From JAJECS01 sp965219705 (lineage in GTDB: Bacteria > Chloroflexota > UBA11872), in assembly GCA_965219705.1 (NCBI GenBank), contig OZ244789.1:3313361-3377360 (forward strand): a DNA stretch of 64,000 bases. The letters are read 5' to 3'. Below, piece after piece: positions 8,113 through 16,957 of this stretch (its first letter is position 1; each line of letters starts with the position of its first letter). Under the pieces are notes generated by a model. It was not told the DNA's origin, did no database searches, and worked only from the letters and a program-made list of their open reading frames with translations. A program made the translations under genes and the position numbers.

Positions 8113-8127
8113 GGCAAGCTACCTCCT
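8110..8127 (-). promoter_or_regulatory. Shine-Dalgarno and candidate ATC start codon
   Basis: On the minus strand a perfect AGGAGG (8122-8127) lies within the last two coding triplets of coaD, followed by its TAG, then CTT GCC and ATC at 8110-8112. The spacing from AGGAGG to ATC is 9 nt. No ATG, GTG or TTG occurs in frame between the coaD stop and GTG 8055, 57 nt further on and too far to use this site. Confidence 0.6.
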
Positions 8128-8610
8128 CGGCGACGTATCGCCGTACTTCGCAGCCACGGCCGTGGCAACGTTTGCTGGCACAAACGGACCCACGCTACGG
8201 CCGAGGGCACCGATCTCCCGCACCAACGACGAACTCACGTACGCATGCTCAGGCGCTGAGACGAAGAACACCGTATCCAACTCTGGCGCCAGACGGCGGT
8301 TCATGGCCGAGAGCGCAAACTCATACTCAAAGTCGGACACCGCTCGCAGACCACGCACAAGTACGCTCGCTCCAATCTCCCGCGCAAAGTCTACCGTGAG
8401 ACCGCGATAGTCGCGTACGGAGACATTGGGCAAATGCCTGGCTGCCTCCTCAAGCAACGCGACGCGCTCTTCCGTTGAAAAAAGCGTGCGCGATTCCGGT
8501 TGCTCGTAGACCCCGACCACGACTTCGGCGTGGCAGGCCGCGCTGCGCGTGATCAGGTCCAAGTGTCCGTTGGTAGCTGGGTCGAATGTGGCAGCAAAAA
8601 GCGCCCGCAT
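8119..8610 (-). CDS. coaD: pantetheine-phosphate adenylyltransferase
   Basis: A 163-residue nucleotidyltransferase that adenylylates 4'-phosphopantetheine in the fourth step of coenzyme A synthesis. The TNGHLDL motif (13-19) provides the (H/T)xGH ATP-binding signature, VRGLRAVSDFEYEF is the pantetheine-binding block, and SSSLVRE (126-132) is the ISSTxVR-type signature. The length matches E. coli CoaD (159). ATG 8610 is the start. It lies 42 bp after rsmD, the widespread rsmD-coaD pairing, and its final AGG AGG codons double as the ribosome-binding site of the next gene. Confidence 0.95.
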   Translation of the reverse strand: MRALFAATFDPATNGHLDLITRSAACHAEVVVGVYEQPESRTLFSTEERVALLEEAARHLPNVSVRDYRGLTVDFAREIGASVLVRGLRAVSDFEYEFALSAMNRRLAPELDTVFFVSAPEHAYVSSSLVREIGALGRSVGPFVPANVATAVAAKYGDTSPRR

Positions 8611-8652
8611 ATCGGAATACCGCTCTAGTTGCGAGCGCGATTATAGCGACAT

Positions 8653-9231
8653 TCAATCTTCATCGGATTCGCAGTTCCGTGAACGACGATAGACGGCAAA
8701 GGCTCCATCGCCATGACGCCGTGTCTTCCACTCGGACCATGACGGTGGCGGGTCGGGAGCGGCACGCCGTGCGCTGAATTCGGCAACGATCAGTCCATCT
8801 GTGGCAACCACGCCCGGCTGCGCCAGCCGTTCCATGAGCTCGACCCACGGGTCATCGTCGTAGGGCGGGTCGGCCAGGACCAGCCCGAATGGACCACCAG
8901 CCGCCAGGTCGGCACGGAGCACGTGGACGCGATCGACGCTGGCGCGGTGATCCAGCTGCAGCCGGCTCAGGTTGGCGCGAATCACCGCACACGCTCGGGC
9001 GTCCCGCTCAATGAACCGTACGCGCTCCCCGCCGCGGCTGAGCGCCTCGAGGCCAAAGGCGCCGGAACCCGCATAGCAATCGAGCACCCGTACGGGCGGG
9101 GGAGCCCCCAGCGAATCGAAGATAGCCGCACGCATGCGATCGATCGTTGGACGCGTGGCGCCGGCGACGTCGATGCGCCGCCCACGCAGCTCACCGGCGA
9201 CCACGCGCAGACCGCGACCCCTGGCTGACAC
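8653..9231 (-). CDS. rsmD: 16S rRNA (guanine(966)-N(2))-methyltransferase
   Basis: A 192-residue SAM-dependent methyltransferase that modifies G966 of 16S rRNA. The N-terminus RVVAGELRGRRI and RPTIDRMRAAIFDSL are signature blocks of RsmD; the SAM-binding loop GSGAFGLEALSRG is at 55-67 and the catalytic DPPY motif at 121-124. The GTG start lies 35 bp after recG. Standard size, with a short acidic tail. Confidence 0.93.
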   Translation of the reverse strand: MSARGRGLRVVAGELRGRRIDVAGATRPTIDRMRAAIFDSLGAPPPVRVLDCYAGSGAFGLEALSRGGERVRFIERDARACAVIRANLSRLQLDHRASVDRVHVLRADLAAGGPFGLVLADPPYDDDPWVELMERLAQPGVVATDGLIVAEFSARRAAPDPPPSWSEWKTRRHGDGAFAVYRRSRNCESDED

Positions 9232-9266
9232 TCAGGTCCGGCGGGGCGAGTTAGACCGGTCCACGC

Positions 9267-11591
9267 TCAATTCCATTCACTTTCCTGAAGCATCGAATGA
9301 ACGGCCGCCGCCAGCCCCGCATGCTCTGGGCGCTCAAGCTCAGGGTCCGTCTGCATGATGGCTTCCGCATCCTCGCGCGTCCGCCGGATCATCGCCATGT
9401 CGCTCACATTCGCAAACTGAAAGCTCGTCAATCCGTGCTGGCGCGTGCCCAAGATATCGCCGGGTCCGCGCAACTCGAGATCACGTTCCGCCAGCTCGAA
9501 TCCATCGTGCACGGTCTGTAGGACGCGGAGCCGGGCATTCTCCTTGGCATCGGTGGTATCGCTGAGCAGCAGGCAATGGCTTTGCTGGCCGCCGCGTCCA
9601 ACGCGCCCGCGCAACTGATGCAGCTGCGACAGCCCAAAGCGCTCGGCGCCTTCAATCATCATCACGGTCGCCTGCGGCACGTCGATGCCGACTTCCACGA
9701 CGGCCGTGCTCACGAGGATCTTCACCTCGCCGTCCCGGAAGGCTCGCATCACCGCGTCCTTGGCTTTGGCGCTCAGCCGCCCGTGCATGAGACCGATGGC
9801 ATGCGCCAGGTCGGGATAGACCTGCGTGGTGAGGCGCTCGTGCTCGTCCTTGGCAGACCGCACTTGCAGCGTCTCGGACTCCTGGATGAGCGGACAGATC
9901 ACAAACGCCTGTCCACCGGATTCCACCCGCTCGCGGACAAATGCATAGGCGTCCGCTCGGCGCGACGGCGGCACCCATGCGGTGCGCACCGGCTTCCGCC
10001 CGCTAGGCATCTCGCGGATGGAGGTGACATCCAAATCGCCATAAAACGTGAGCGCCAGCGTCCGCGGAATGGGGGTGGCGGTCATCGCCAGCAGGTGCGG
10101 GTTATAGCCCTTGGCCCGAATCTCACCCCGCTGCTGCACGCCGAACCGATGCTGCTCGTCAACCACGGCGAGGTTCAGGCGGGCAAAGCGCGCGCTTTGC
10201 TGGATGAGCGCCTGCGTGCCCACCACCACGCCGATATCGCCAGCCGCCACGTCCCGCCACAACCGGCGCTTCGTCGCGGCCGGAACGCCGCCGGAGATGC
10301 GCTCGACACGCACGCCCAGCGGTTCCAGCAAGGCCGCGAGCGTCTGCGCGTGCTGCTCGGCCAACACCTCGGTGGGCGCCATCATCGCGCCCTGCCAGCC
10401 CGCGCGGCATACCGCAAACAGCGCACCTGCCGCGACGGCGGTTTTCCCCGAGCCCACATCGCCTTGCAGCAGCCGGCTCATCGGCGTGTCGCCGCGAATG
10501 TCGTTGAGCACGGCGGCCAACGCCGCGCGCTGATCGTTCGTGAGCTTGAAGGGCAGACGGGCGCCAAACTCGGCCATTGCATCCCGGTCAAACACGACCG
10601 GCTCCCCCGGCTGCACGTCGCGCCAGCGCCGCCGATGGGTGAAGATCGCCAGCTGATACACGAGCAGCTCGTCGTACGCCAGGCGAGCGAGCGCCGCCTC
10701 GGCGCCGGCCGCCGAATCCGGGCGATGCATCATGACCACCGCGTCCGTCAGGCCGGGCAACTTGTGGCGCTGCCGCACGGCATCGGGCAACGGGTCGTCG
10801 AGGACATGCGCGTGCGACTCCACCGCCGCGGCCACCCACCGCCGCAGCTGACGCTGGCTCACGCCGGCGGTCAAGGGGTATACGGGCACAAGGCGTCCGG
10901 CGTGGAGCCGTTCAGCCGCATCCAGCTCATATTCCGGGCTCGTCAGCTGCAGCCCCTGCCGGCCGTAGTCGACGCGGCCGGCGAGCGCCACGTTGGGTCG
11001 ACCCGCCAGCGTGTTCGCCAGATACGGCTGGTTGAACCACACGGCGCTGATCTGGCCGGTGTCGTCTTGCAGGACTGCCTCGGTGATGCTGAGACGTCGG
11101 GACTGCGCTCGGCGGGAAGCGACATCAATAATCGCCCCGACGAGCGTCACGTCGTCCCCGGCGTTGACAGAGGCGATGGGGACCGTCGCGCTGTGGTCGA
11201 TGTAGCGATGGGGCGCATGTCGCAGCAAGTCGCCGACCGTCACGATGCCCAGGCTCCGCAGGCGCTTGGCCGCGGAAGCTCCGACACCCCAAAGCTCCGT
11301 GACCGGATCAGCAGCGTTGCCCCGTGCGGCAGGTGCGCCGCCTCTGCCGAGAAGTGGCAGCACGGCCTCGGCCAGAAGTTGCCGGGTTGCGGGCTGCAGG
11401 GTCGAGTATTTGGAAAGGCGTCGCAGCGTGGCCGCAATTTCGGACGGAAGGTCGTCGAGGTTGCCCTGCAGCAAGCTGGAAAGCCCCTCGGCAACCGTGG
11501 TATCGAGATACCCGGCGCGCTGCTCATCGCGCAGGATTCCCTCGATCCGCTCGACCACCTCCTGCGCGGCTGGCGCGCCAGCGCCGCTCAC
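9267..11591 (-). CDS. recG: ATP-dependent DNA helicase RecG
   Basis: A 774-residue superfamily 2 helicase that regresses stalled forks and branch-migrates Holliday junctions. An N-terminal helical extension of about 95 residues precedes the OB-fold wedge domain (about 96-240). The motor has Walker A GDVGSGKT (377-384), motif II DEQH in VVDEQHRFGVQQ, the TATPIPRTL motif and a C-terminal RGRVGRGGQQSHC block of motif VI. The extension makes it longer than E. coli RecG (693) but is common outside Proteobacteria. The GTG start lies 3 bp after the fakA stop. Confidence 0.96.
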   Translation of the reverse strand: MSGAGAPAAQEVVERIEGILRDEQRAGYLDTTVAEGLSSLLQGNLDDLPSEIAATLRRLSKYSTLQPATRQLLAEAVLPLLGRGGAPAARGNAADPVTELWGVGASAAKRLRSLGIVTVGDLLRHAPHRYIDHSATVPIASVNAGDDVTLVGAIIDVASRRAQSRRLSITEAVLQDDTGQISAVWFNQPYLANTLAGRPNVALAGRVDYGRQGLQLTSPEYELDAAERLHAGRLVPVYPLTAGVSQRQLRRWVAAAVESHAHVLDDPLPDAVRQRHKLPGLTDAVVMMHRPDSAAGAEAALARLAYDELLVYQLAIFTHRRRWRDVQPGEPVVFDRDAMAEFGARLPFKLTNDQRAALAAVLNDIRGDTPMSRLLQGDVGSGKTAVAAGALFAVCRAGWQGAMMAPTEVLAEQHAQTLAALLEPLGVRVERISGGVPAATKRRLWRDVAAGDIGVVVGTQALIQQSARFARLNLAVVDEQHRFGVQQRGEIRAKGYNPHLLAMTATPIPRTLALTFYGDLDVTSIREMPSGRKPVRTAWVPPSRRADAYAFVRERVESGGQAFVICPLIQESETLQVRSAKDEHERLTTQVYPDLAHAIGLMHGRLSAKAKDAVMRAFRDGEVKILVSTAVVEVGIDVPQATVMMIEGAERFGLSQLHQLRGRVGRGGQQSHCLLLSDTTDAKENARLRVLQTVHDGFELAERDLELRGPGDILGTRQHGLTSFQFANVSDMAMIRRTREDAEAIMQTDPELERPEHAGLAAAVHSMLQESEWN

Positions 11592-11594
11592 GCG

Positions 11595-13250
11595 CTACTC
11601 GACAGAGATGACGTAGTCGTAGAGCTCCTGGCCGCCCGGAATCAATTCGACCTCAAGGTCCGGAAAGCTCGCCTGAAGATCATTGCTCAGCTGGTCAACG
11701 GCGGTCGGCGCCACGTTCCGGCCGAAGTAGACGGTCGCGAGTTCCGGCTCGTCTTCGGCGAGTCCCTGGAGCATGCGTTTCACCAGGGCGTTCGGGTCCT
11801 GGTCGGTCGTGACCAGCTCATCGTCCTTGAGGCCGAGGTAGTCGCCCTGCTTGATCGTCAAGCCACCGATCTTGGCGTCGCGCACGGCCTGGGTGACTTC
11901 GAGCGTGGTGATGTCGTCCGCCGCCGCCCGCATCATGCGCTCGTTCACGTCGGCCGACGCCGTGGCATTGAACGCCACAAGCGCGGCAACACCCTCGGGC
12001 AGGGTGCGTGTGGTGACCACGCGCACATCCTTGGTGGATTGGTCCGCCGCTTGGCGCGCGGCCAACACGATGTTTTTGTTGTTCGGCAAGACCACCGCCC
12101 ACTCGCCCTCCAGGTCCTCGACGGCCTGCAGAATGTCGCCGGCGCTCGGGTTCATGCTGGCCCCGCCCTGAATGACCGTTGCGCCGAGGCTGTCGAAGAC
12201 CTGCGTCAGGCCTTCTCCCGTGGCCGTTGCCACGACCGGAACCCGCGCAGCCGTCACGGTGGACGATTCGGTGGCGGCCACGGCAAAACTCGCCGCCTGT
12301 TGCATGTCCATGTTTTCCGCCTTGACGGCATCCAACGGACCAAAGGCCAGTGCCGCGTTCAGAACCTCGCCTGGTACCTCGGTATGCACATGCACGCGAA
12401 TCAGGGTCGGGTCACCCACCACCAACAGCGATCCGCCGTATTCACCCATTGTTTCGCGAATCACGCCGGGGACCATGTCCGCGCCATGGATCACGAACTC
12501 GGTGCAATACCCATGCTCATCGGCGCCATGGGCGGCGGCGAACTCCGAGAAAGTCTCGGCGCCACGGTCTTCGACGGCCACTTCCGGCGGCGGCAGGCCG
12601 CGCAAGTCGCGCAGCAGCCCCTCGTAGATCACGAGAAGACCCTGACCGCCCGCATCGACGACGCCGGCTTCCTTCAGCACGGCCAGTTGCTCGGGCGTCC
12701 GCTGAACCGACGTGCGCGCCGCGTCGACGACCGCCGTCGCCATGTCTTCCAAGGTGCCCACGGCATTTGCCACTGCCGCCTTCCCCGCGTCACGCGCCAC
12801 GGTCAGGATGGTGCCCTCGACCGGGTTCGTCACCGCCTCGTCGGCGGCCCGCGACGCCTGCTCGATGCCGCGGGCGAATTCCGCCGGACCGCAGTGCGCG
12901 ACTTTCGCCAGCCCGTCGCTCATCCCGCGCAGGATTTGGGAGAGGATCACCCCGGAATTGCCGCGAGCCCCCAGCAGAGCCCCACGGGCGAGGCCGCGGC
13001 CCACCTCGGCAACGGTGGGCGAGTCCAGACGAGATATCTGTTCCACCGCGGCGCGCAGCGTCAGCACCATGTTGGTGCCGGTGTCTCCGTCGGGTACGGG
13101 AAACACGTTGAGGCGGTCAATGCGTGCTGAGTTCGCCTCAAGCCATTGCAGGCTCGCGGCGATGCCGCGCTGAAAGGCGGTTCCGGATACAACCTCGGGT
13201 TGCACGGCGTCGGCACCGTGCTCGTCGCGTAGCACCACTGTTTTGCCCAT
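11595..13250 (-). CDS. fakA: fatty acid kinase-like protein (DhaL/DAK2 domain plus DegV-like region)
   Basis: A 551-residue protein of the YloV/FakA family. The N-terminal DhaL (DAK2) nucleotide-binding domain carries FPVPDGDTGTNM with the Mg-binding Asp54 and Asp56, then GARGNSGVILSQILRG. The C-terminal half has a DegV-like fold region (GEGLTQVFDSLGATVIQGG, LPNNKNI). In Firmicutes FakA phosphorylates fatty acids carried by FakB (DegV) proteins; no fakB gene is nearby and the substrate here is inferred. ATG 13250 heads the 12-gene minus-strand run and diverges from rpmB. Confidence 0.87.
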   Translation of the reverse strand: MGKTVVLRDEHGADAVQPEVVSGTAFQRGIAASLQWLEANSARIDRLNVFPVPDGDTGTNMVLTLRAAVEQISRLDSPTVAEVGRGLARGALLGARGNSGVILSQILRGMSDGLAKVAHCGPAEFARGIEQASRAADEAVTNPVEGTILTVARDAGKAAVANAVGTLEDMATAVVDAARTSVQRTPEQLAVLKEAGVVDAGGQGLLVIYEGLLRDLRGLPPPEVAVEDRGAETFSEFAAAHGADEHGYCTEFVIHGADMVPGVIRETMGEYGGSLLVVGDPTLIRVHVHTEVPGEVLNAALAFGPLDAVKAENMDMQQAASFAVAATESSTVTAARVPVVATATGEGLTQVFDSLGATVIQGGASMNPSAGDILQAVEDLEGEWAVVLPNNKNIVLAARQAADQSTKDVRVVTTRTLPEGVAALVAFNATASADVNERMMRAAADDITTLEVTQAVRDAKIGGLTIKQGDYLGLKDDELVTTDQDPNALVKRMLQGLAEDEPELATVYFGRNVAPTAVDQLSNDLQASFPDLEVELIPGGQELYDYVISVE

Positions 13251-13266
13251 TTCCCGTGCTAGCCTG

Positions 13267-13295
13267 TTGCGGGCGATCTTAGGAACGCCTTTATT
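13267..13295 (+). promoter_or_regulatory. candidate sigma70-type promoter for rpmB
   Basis: TTGCGG (13267-13272), a 17-bp spacer, and TTTATT (13290-13295) lie in the divergent gap upstream of rpmB, placing the transcript start near 13302. That leaves a short leader holding AGAGGTGG before the GTG start. The call rests on pattern and position only. Confidence 0.45.
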
Positions 13296-13326
13296 TCTTC
13301 GTCAATGCAAAGAGGTGGTGGGTTCC

Positions 13327-13533
13327 GTGGCGAATTGTCAGGTCTGCGGCACGCGCACGCAGTTTGGGCATCATATTCGTCACAAGGCCTCCGGGCGCTG
13401 GGAACGGAAAGCCACCAAGAAGCCTCGCCGGTGGCGCGTCAACGTCCAACGCAAGCGCGTGTTCGTTGACGGGCGCTATCAGCGCGTGAGCATCTGCACC
13501 GGCTGCATCCGAACTCTCGACAAAGAGGCTTAG
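13327..13533 (+). CDS. rpmB: 50S ribosomal protein L28
   Basis: A 68-residue ribosomal protein. Cys4/Cys7 and a C-terminal CTGC pair show the zinc-binding form; HKASGRWERKATKKPRRW and VSICTGCIRTL are L28 landmarks. GTG 13327 is chosen because the frame upstream has no family match and AGAGGTGG lies just before it. It stands alone on the plus strand, diverging from fakA and overlapping the 3' end of rpe by 4 bp. The rpmB-fakA divergent arrangement is common in Firmicutes and Chloroflexota. Confidence 0.92.
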   Translation: MANCQVCGTRTQFGHHIRHKASGRWERKATKKPRRWRVNVQRKRVFVDGRYQRVSICTGCIRTLDKEA

Positions 13534-14201
13534 CCCGCGGCGCGCCTGAGCGCGCGCACGCCGGCGCCCGGCCCCTCGGGATGACCGAAGACCGAGGTCC
13601 CCGCAACCAGCACACTGCCGCCGGCTTCAGCAACGCGCGGAGCAACCTCGGCGTTGATGCCGCCGTCGACTACCAGATCAATAGTTGGGGACCGGGATTT
13701 GATCCGGTCGGCGAGCGAGGCGATGCGATCGAGCATCGGGGCCATGAACGCCTGACCGCCGGCCCCAGGCTCGACGCTCATCACCAACACCAGGTCCACG
13801 GCATTCAGATACGGCCACAGCGATGATTCCGGCGTCCCGGGCCGCAGCGTAAGCCCGGCGCGCGCGCCAAGCTCGCGTATGCGGCGCAGAGTGTCGGCAG
13901 GGTCCGCGACGGCTTCGACGTGAATCGTGATGGCATCGGCGCCCGCGGCTGCGAATTCCTCGAGGTGCGGCTCGACCGACTGGATCATCAAATGCACGTC
14001 CAGCGGCAGCCGCGTCGCGGCGCGTGCCGCCGTGACGGCGGGCGTGCCGAACGAAATGCTCGGCACGAACGCGCCATCCATCACGTCGATGTGAATCCAG
14101 TCGGCGCCGCCGGCTTCAACGGCCTCGATTTCCTCGCCCAAGCGCCCGAAATCGGCCGCCAGGATGGACGGGGCGATGCGCACGGTCGCCTCAGGAGACA
14201 T
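13530..14201 (-). CDS. rpe: ribulose-phosphate 3-epimerase
   Basis: A 223-residue TIM-barrel epimerase interconverting ribulose-5-P and xylulose-5-P in the pentose phosphate pathway. Motifs in order: APSILAADF, HIDVMDGAFVP (metal ligands His and Asp), DVHLMI, MSVEPGAGGQAF and VDGGI. The usual PGFGGQ reads PGAGGQ, with Phe replaced by Ala in the phosphate loop. ATG 14201 begins MSPEATVRIAPSIL and overlaps the rlmN end by 11 bp; the frame extends 57 codons further without a match. It is the last gene of the second minus-strand run. gnd, 33 kb away, acts in the same pathway. Confidence 0.93.
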   Translation of the reverse strand: MSPEATVRIAPSILAADFGRLGEEIEAVEAGGADWIHIDVMDGAFVPSISFGTPAVTAARAATRLPLDVHLMIQSVEPHLEEFAAAGADAITIHVEAVADPADTLRRIRELGARAGLTLRPGTPESSLWPYLNAVDLVLVMSVEPGAGGQAFMAPMLDRIASLADRIKSRSPTIDLVVDGGINAEVAPRVAEAGGSVLVAGTSVFGHPEGPGAGVRALRRAAG

Positions 14202-15345
14202 CGGCGGCCTGGTGAGAACGCTCGCGCGCGGCAGCCGGGGTTGTGGGCGTTGGCCCGGAGCGTCTCCGCCAGGCCATGCCATCGGCCCGAAGCTGCCCAC
14301 ACGCGCCGGCAATTTCACGCCCCCGGGTGCGCCGAATCGTCGCGGCCACCCCGTGGCGTAGCAGCTCGTCACGGAAGCGGCGCGTGGTTCCCGCCGCCGG
14401 CGCCTCGTAAGCCGCGCCCGGAAAGGGATTGAACGGAATCAGGTTCACGTGGCAGATCTGGTGGCTGACGAGCCGCGCCAGATCGCGCGCCTGGGCGACA
14501 TGGTCATTGACGCCCCGGAGCATGGTGTACTCGTACGATACGCGCCGTCGCGTTGCCCGCTGGTAGGCGATGCTGGCCGCCATCAACGTCGCCAGGTCCA
14601 CGTGCTTCGCGAGCGGCACAAGCGTGGCGCGGACATCGTCGCTCGCGGCATGCAGTGAGATCGCCAGGCCGACCTGCCACGGCCAGCGTGTGAGCTCCGC
14701 GATGCCGGCCGGGAGCCCGACCGTCGAGACGGTGACATGCCGCGCCCCGATTCCGCCGCGGTCCGGGTCCACCAGCGCCGCGATGGCGTCGCGCACGTTG
14801 GCCGTATTCGCCAGCGGCTCGCCCATGCCCATGAAGACGACGCGGTCGGGAACCCTCACCGCATGGCTCTCGCGCCGCACGTGCAGAAGCTGGTCCACGA
14901 TCTCCCCGACGCTCAAGTTGCGCGTGAGCCCCAGCGTGCCCGTGGCGCAAAAGGTGCATCCCATCGCGCATCCGGCTTGCGAGCTCACGCAGACCGTTGT
15001 CGCGCGGCCGCGCTCGCTCGGCAGTTGCACGGTCTCGAAAACCGTCCCGTCGACGGTGCGAAAGAGGAATGCTCGGGTTCCGTCGCCGGCGACCCGTACG
15101 CGTTCGGCAGTGATGGTGCTGAATTCGAGCATCCCGTCGAGCTTCTCGCGGAGCCGGCGCGGCAGCGGCGTGATCTGGTCGAACCCACGCGCGGCGCCGT
15201 CGTAGACCCCGCGTCGGATCTGCTCGCGTCGGTAGCGGGGCTCGGCGGGCAGCAGGGCGGCCAGGTCCGCATCCGACGCCGCGCTTGCGGCGGGGCGCGG
15301 CGCTCCTGCGCGATTGCCATCGGCCGCGGTTTCAGCCATCACCAT
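14191..15345 (-). CDS. rlmN: dual-specificity RNA methyltransferase RlmN
   Basis: A 384-residue radical-SAM enzyme that makes m2A2503 in 23S rRNA and m2A37 in some tRNAs. The [4Fe-4S] cluster cysteines are Cys126, Cys130 and Cys133 in CAMGCTFC. The two mechanistic cysteines are Cys119 (TVCVSSQ) and Cys349 (GACGQL). The GMGEPL motif is also present. The C-terminal tail is about 30 residues longer than in E. coli and low in complexity. The gene lies 33 bp after the first YugP gene and overlaps rpe. Confidence 0.94.
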   Translation of the reverse strand: MVMAETAADGNRAGAPRPAASAASDADLAALLPAEPRYRREQIRRGVYDGAARGFDQITPLPRRLREKLDGMLEFSTITAERVRVAGDGTRAFLFRTVDGTVFETVQLPSERGRATTVCVSSQAGCAMGCTFCATGTLGLTRNLSVGEIVDQLLHVRRESHAVRVPDRVVFMGMGEPLANTANVRDAIAALVDPDRGGIGARHVTVSTVGLPAGIAELTRWPWQVGLAISLHAASDDVRATLVPLAKHVDLATLMAASIAYQRATRRRVSYEYTMLRGVNDHVAQARDLARLVSHQICHVNLIPFNPFPGAAYEAPAAGTTRRFRDELLRHGVAATIRRTRGREIAGACGQLRADGMAWRRRSGPTPTTPAAARERSHQAADVS

Positions 15346-15378
15346 CTCGGATGAGACGTCGCGCGCGAGACGGTCGGT

Positions 15379-16101
15379 CTAGTCCCGATTTCCCGACAAC
15401 GCCAGCAATCGGAGCGCGAAGTACACCACCTGCATGAGGGCGATGAACATCGCCGCGACGTAGGTCAAGGCCGCGGCGTCGAGCACCTTCTTCGCGTGCA
15501 TGCGCTCGGGGCTGCTCACGACGCGGACCGACTCCATTAGCTTCAGCGCACGCGCGCTGGCATTGAACTCCACCGGCAGGGTGATCACCGAGAAGACGAA
15601 CGCGGTGCTGAAGAGCACCAGCCCGACGACCGCGATGGGCAGGCCGATCTCACTCTGCAAGAACCCCGCCATCACAAACCCTATGAGCAGCAGCACGTAG
15701 CCAAACTTCGACCCGAAGGTCGTGACCGGCACCATCGCGCTGCGCATGACCAGCCAGGGATAGCGAGTCTGGTCTTGCACGGCGTGTCCGGCTTCGTGCG
15801 CCGCGATGGCGACGGCCGCCAGCGAATTGCTGCCGTAGACGCCCTCCGAAAGCCGCAGCACTTTTTGCCGTGGATCGTAGTGGTCGGTCAGCTCGCCGGG
15901 CACGCGCCGGACCTCCACGTTGTAGAGCCCGACCGCGTCGAGAATCCGCCGCGCGGCCATCGCGGCCGGCATGCCGGTTGACGAGACGACCTGCGAGTAC
16001 TTCTGGTAGGTGCTCCGCACGCGCGACTGGGCCCACATCGCCAGGATGAAGGCCGGCGCAATGAGAATGAGATACCAAATGTCGAAGAAGGGGAAGAACA
16101 C
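15379..16101 (-). CDS. YugP-type membrane zinc metallopeptidase (copy 1)
   Basis: A 240-residue predicted membrane protease. An N-terminal hydrophobic helix (about 8-24) precedes LTDHYDPRQKVLRLSE and the zinc motif HEAGH at 102-106 (His102, Glu103, His106), then three or four hydrophobic segments and a VEFNASARAL stretch that is conserved in the YugP/DUF2268-like group. The role in vivo is unknown; membrane protein quality control is a guess. The start is GTG 16101. It is paralogous to the gene directly upstream, with the same order of motifs, so a tandem duplication is likely. Confidence 0.83.
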   Translation of the reverse strand: MFFPFFDIWYLILIAPAFILAMWAQSRVRSTYQKYSQVVSSTGMPAAMAARRILDAVGLYNVEVRRVPGELTDHYDPRQKVLRLSEGVYGSNSLAAVAIAAHEAGHAVQDQTRYPWLVMRSAMVPVTTFGSKFGYVLLLIGFVMAGFLQSEIGLPIAVVGLVLFSTAFVFSVITLPVEFNASARALKLMESVRVVSSPERMHAKKVLDAAALTYVAAMFIALMQVVYFALRLLALSGNRD

Positions 16102-16216
16102 CGCGCGTACGCGCCTCGCGAGCCGTAGGCCGCTGCCTCAGATCCGGTCGCTCAAGGTTAGCACCGGCGTACCTTGCCGCTTGTGCCAAATCTTTCCCAA
16201 GCAGCGCCGTTCAAGG

Positions 16217-16918
16217 TCACCTGAACCTGCCAAATACGCGCAGCGCCCCGACCAGCACCCGCGTGAATGTGCCCAGCAGCGAGGCCAGATACGTCCAGGC
16301 GGCGGCATCCAGCAGCTCGCGGACACGCGGGCGCTCGGCAGCCGTAACGATGCCGGTCGCTTCGAGCGAGCGTCGCGCGCGGCGGCTGGCATCGAATTCA
16401 ACCGGAAGCGTGACGGCGGCAAGCGCCAATGCGAGCAGGAGCCCGACCACTCCCGATGCCGCAACCGCAAAGGCCGTCGGATGCCGGGTGGCGATGCCGC
16501 CGGCAAGCCCAGCCACCATCACAAGCGGCGCGATGGCTGCGGCCGCTGACGTCGCCTTGGCAACGATGCCCCGCAGGCGCAGCAGCGGATGACCCAGCGC
16601 GTCCTGCATGGCATGGCCCACCTCATGCGCGGCAATGGCCAGCGCGGCGATCGAGTCATCCACGTAGACCGCTTCGGAAAGGCGTAGCTCGCGCCGCGCG
16701 GGGTCGTAGTGGTCCGTGAGGCTTCCGGAAACCGTGGTCACGCGAACATCGTGGAGCCCGACTGATGCCAGCATGTGGCCCGCCGCCAGGTGGGCAGGCT
16801 GGCCAAAGCTGGAGACGACATCGGCATGCCGCGCGAAGACGGCGCGCACGCGAGTCTGCGCCCATAGCACCGCCAGCATGGCAAGCAGCGGCACTGCTCC
16901 CGCCAGCAATAGCGTCAT
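16217..16918 (-). CDS. YugP-type membrane zinc metallopeptidase (copy 2)
   Basis: A 233-residue paralogue of the next gene. It has an N-terminal helix (about 3-20), LTDHYDPARRELRLSE, the zinc motif HEVGH at 98-102 and VEFDASRRARRSLE near the C-terminus. The catalytic Glu99 is present. Between the two copies lie 115 bp, unusually long for this tight run, so copy 1 may have its own promoter, though no good hexamers are evident. The hydrophobic segments after the active site are richer in Ala/Gly than in copy 1, suggesting they are diverging. Confidence 0.8.
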   Translation of the reverse strand: MTLLLAGAVPLLAMLAVLWAQTRVRAVFARHADVVSSFGQPAHLAAGHMLASVGLHDVRVTTVSGSLTDHYDPARRELRLSEAVYVDDSIAALAIAAHEVGHAMQDALGHPLLRLRGIVAKATSAAAAIAPLVMVAGLAGGIATRHPTAFAVAASGVVGLLLALALAAVTLPVEFDASRRARRSLEATGIVTAAERPRVRELLDAAAWTYLASLLGTFTRVLVGALRVFGRFR

Positions 16919-16957
16919 AGGGCTCCTTGGTCTCGCGCCGAACCCGCGCTCCCGAAT

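Noticed and set aside
9576..13130. A very long open frame (over 1,180 codons) on the plus strand opposite recG and fakA
   Set aside because: It is the complement of two clearly recognised genes; its residues are rich in His, Arg and Gly with no domain match. High GC leaves antisense frames open by chance.
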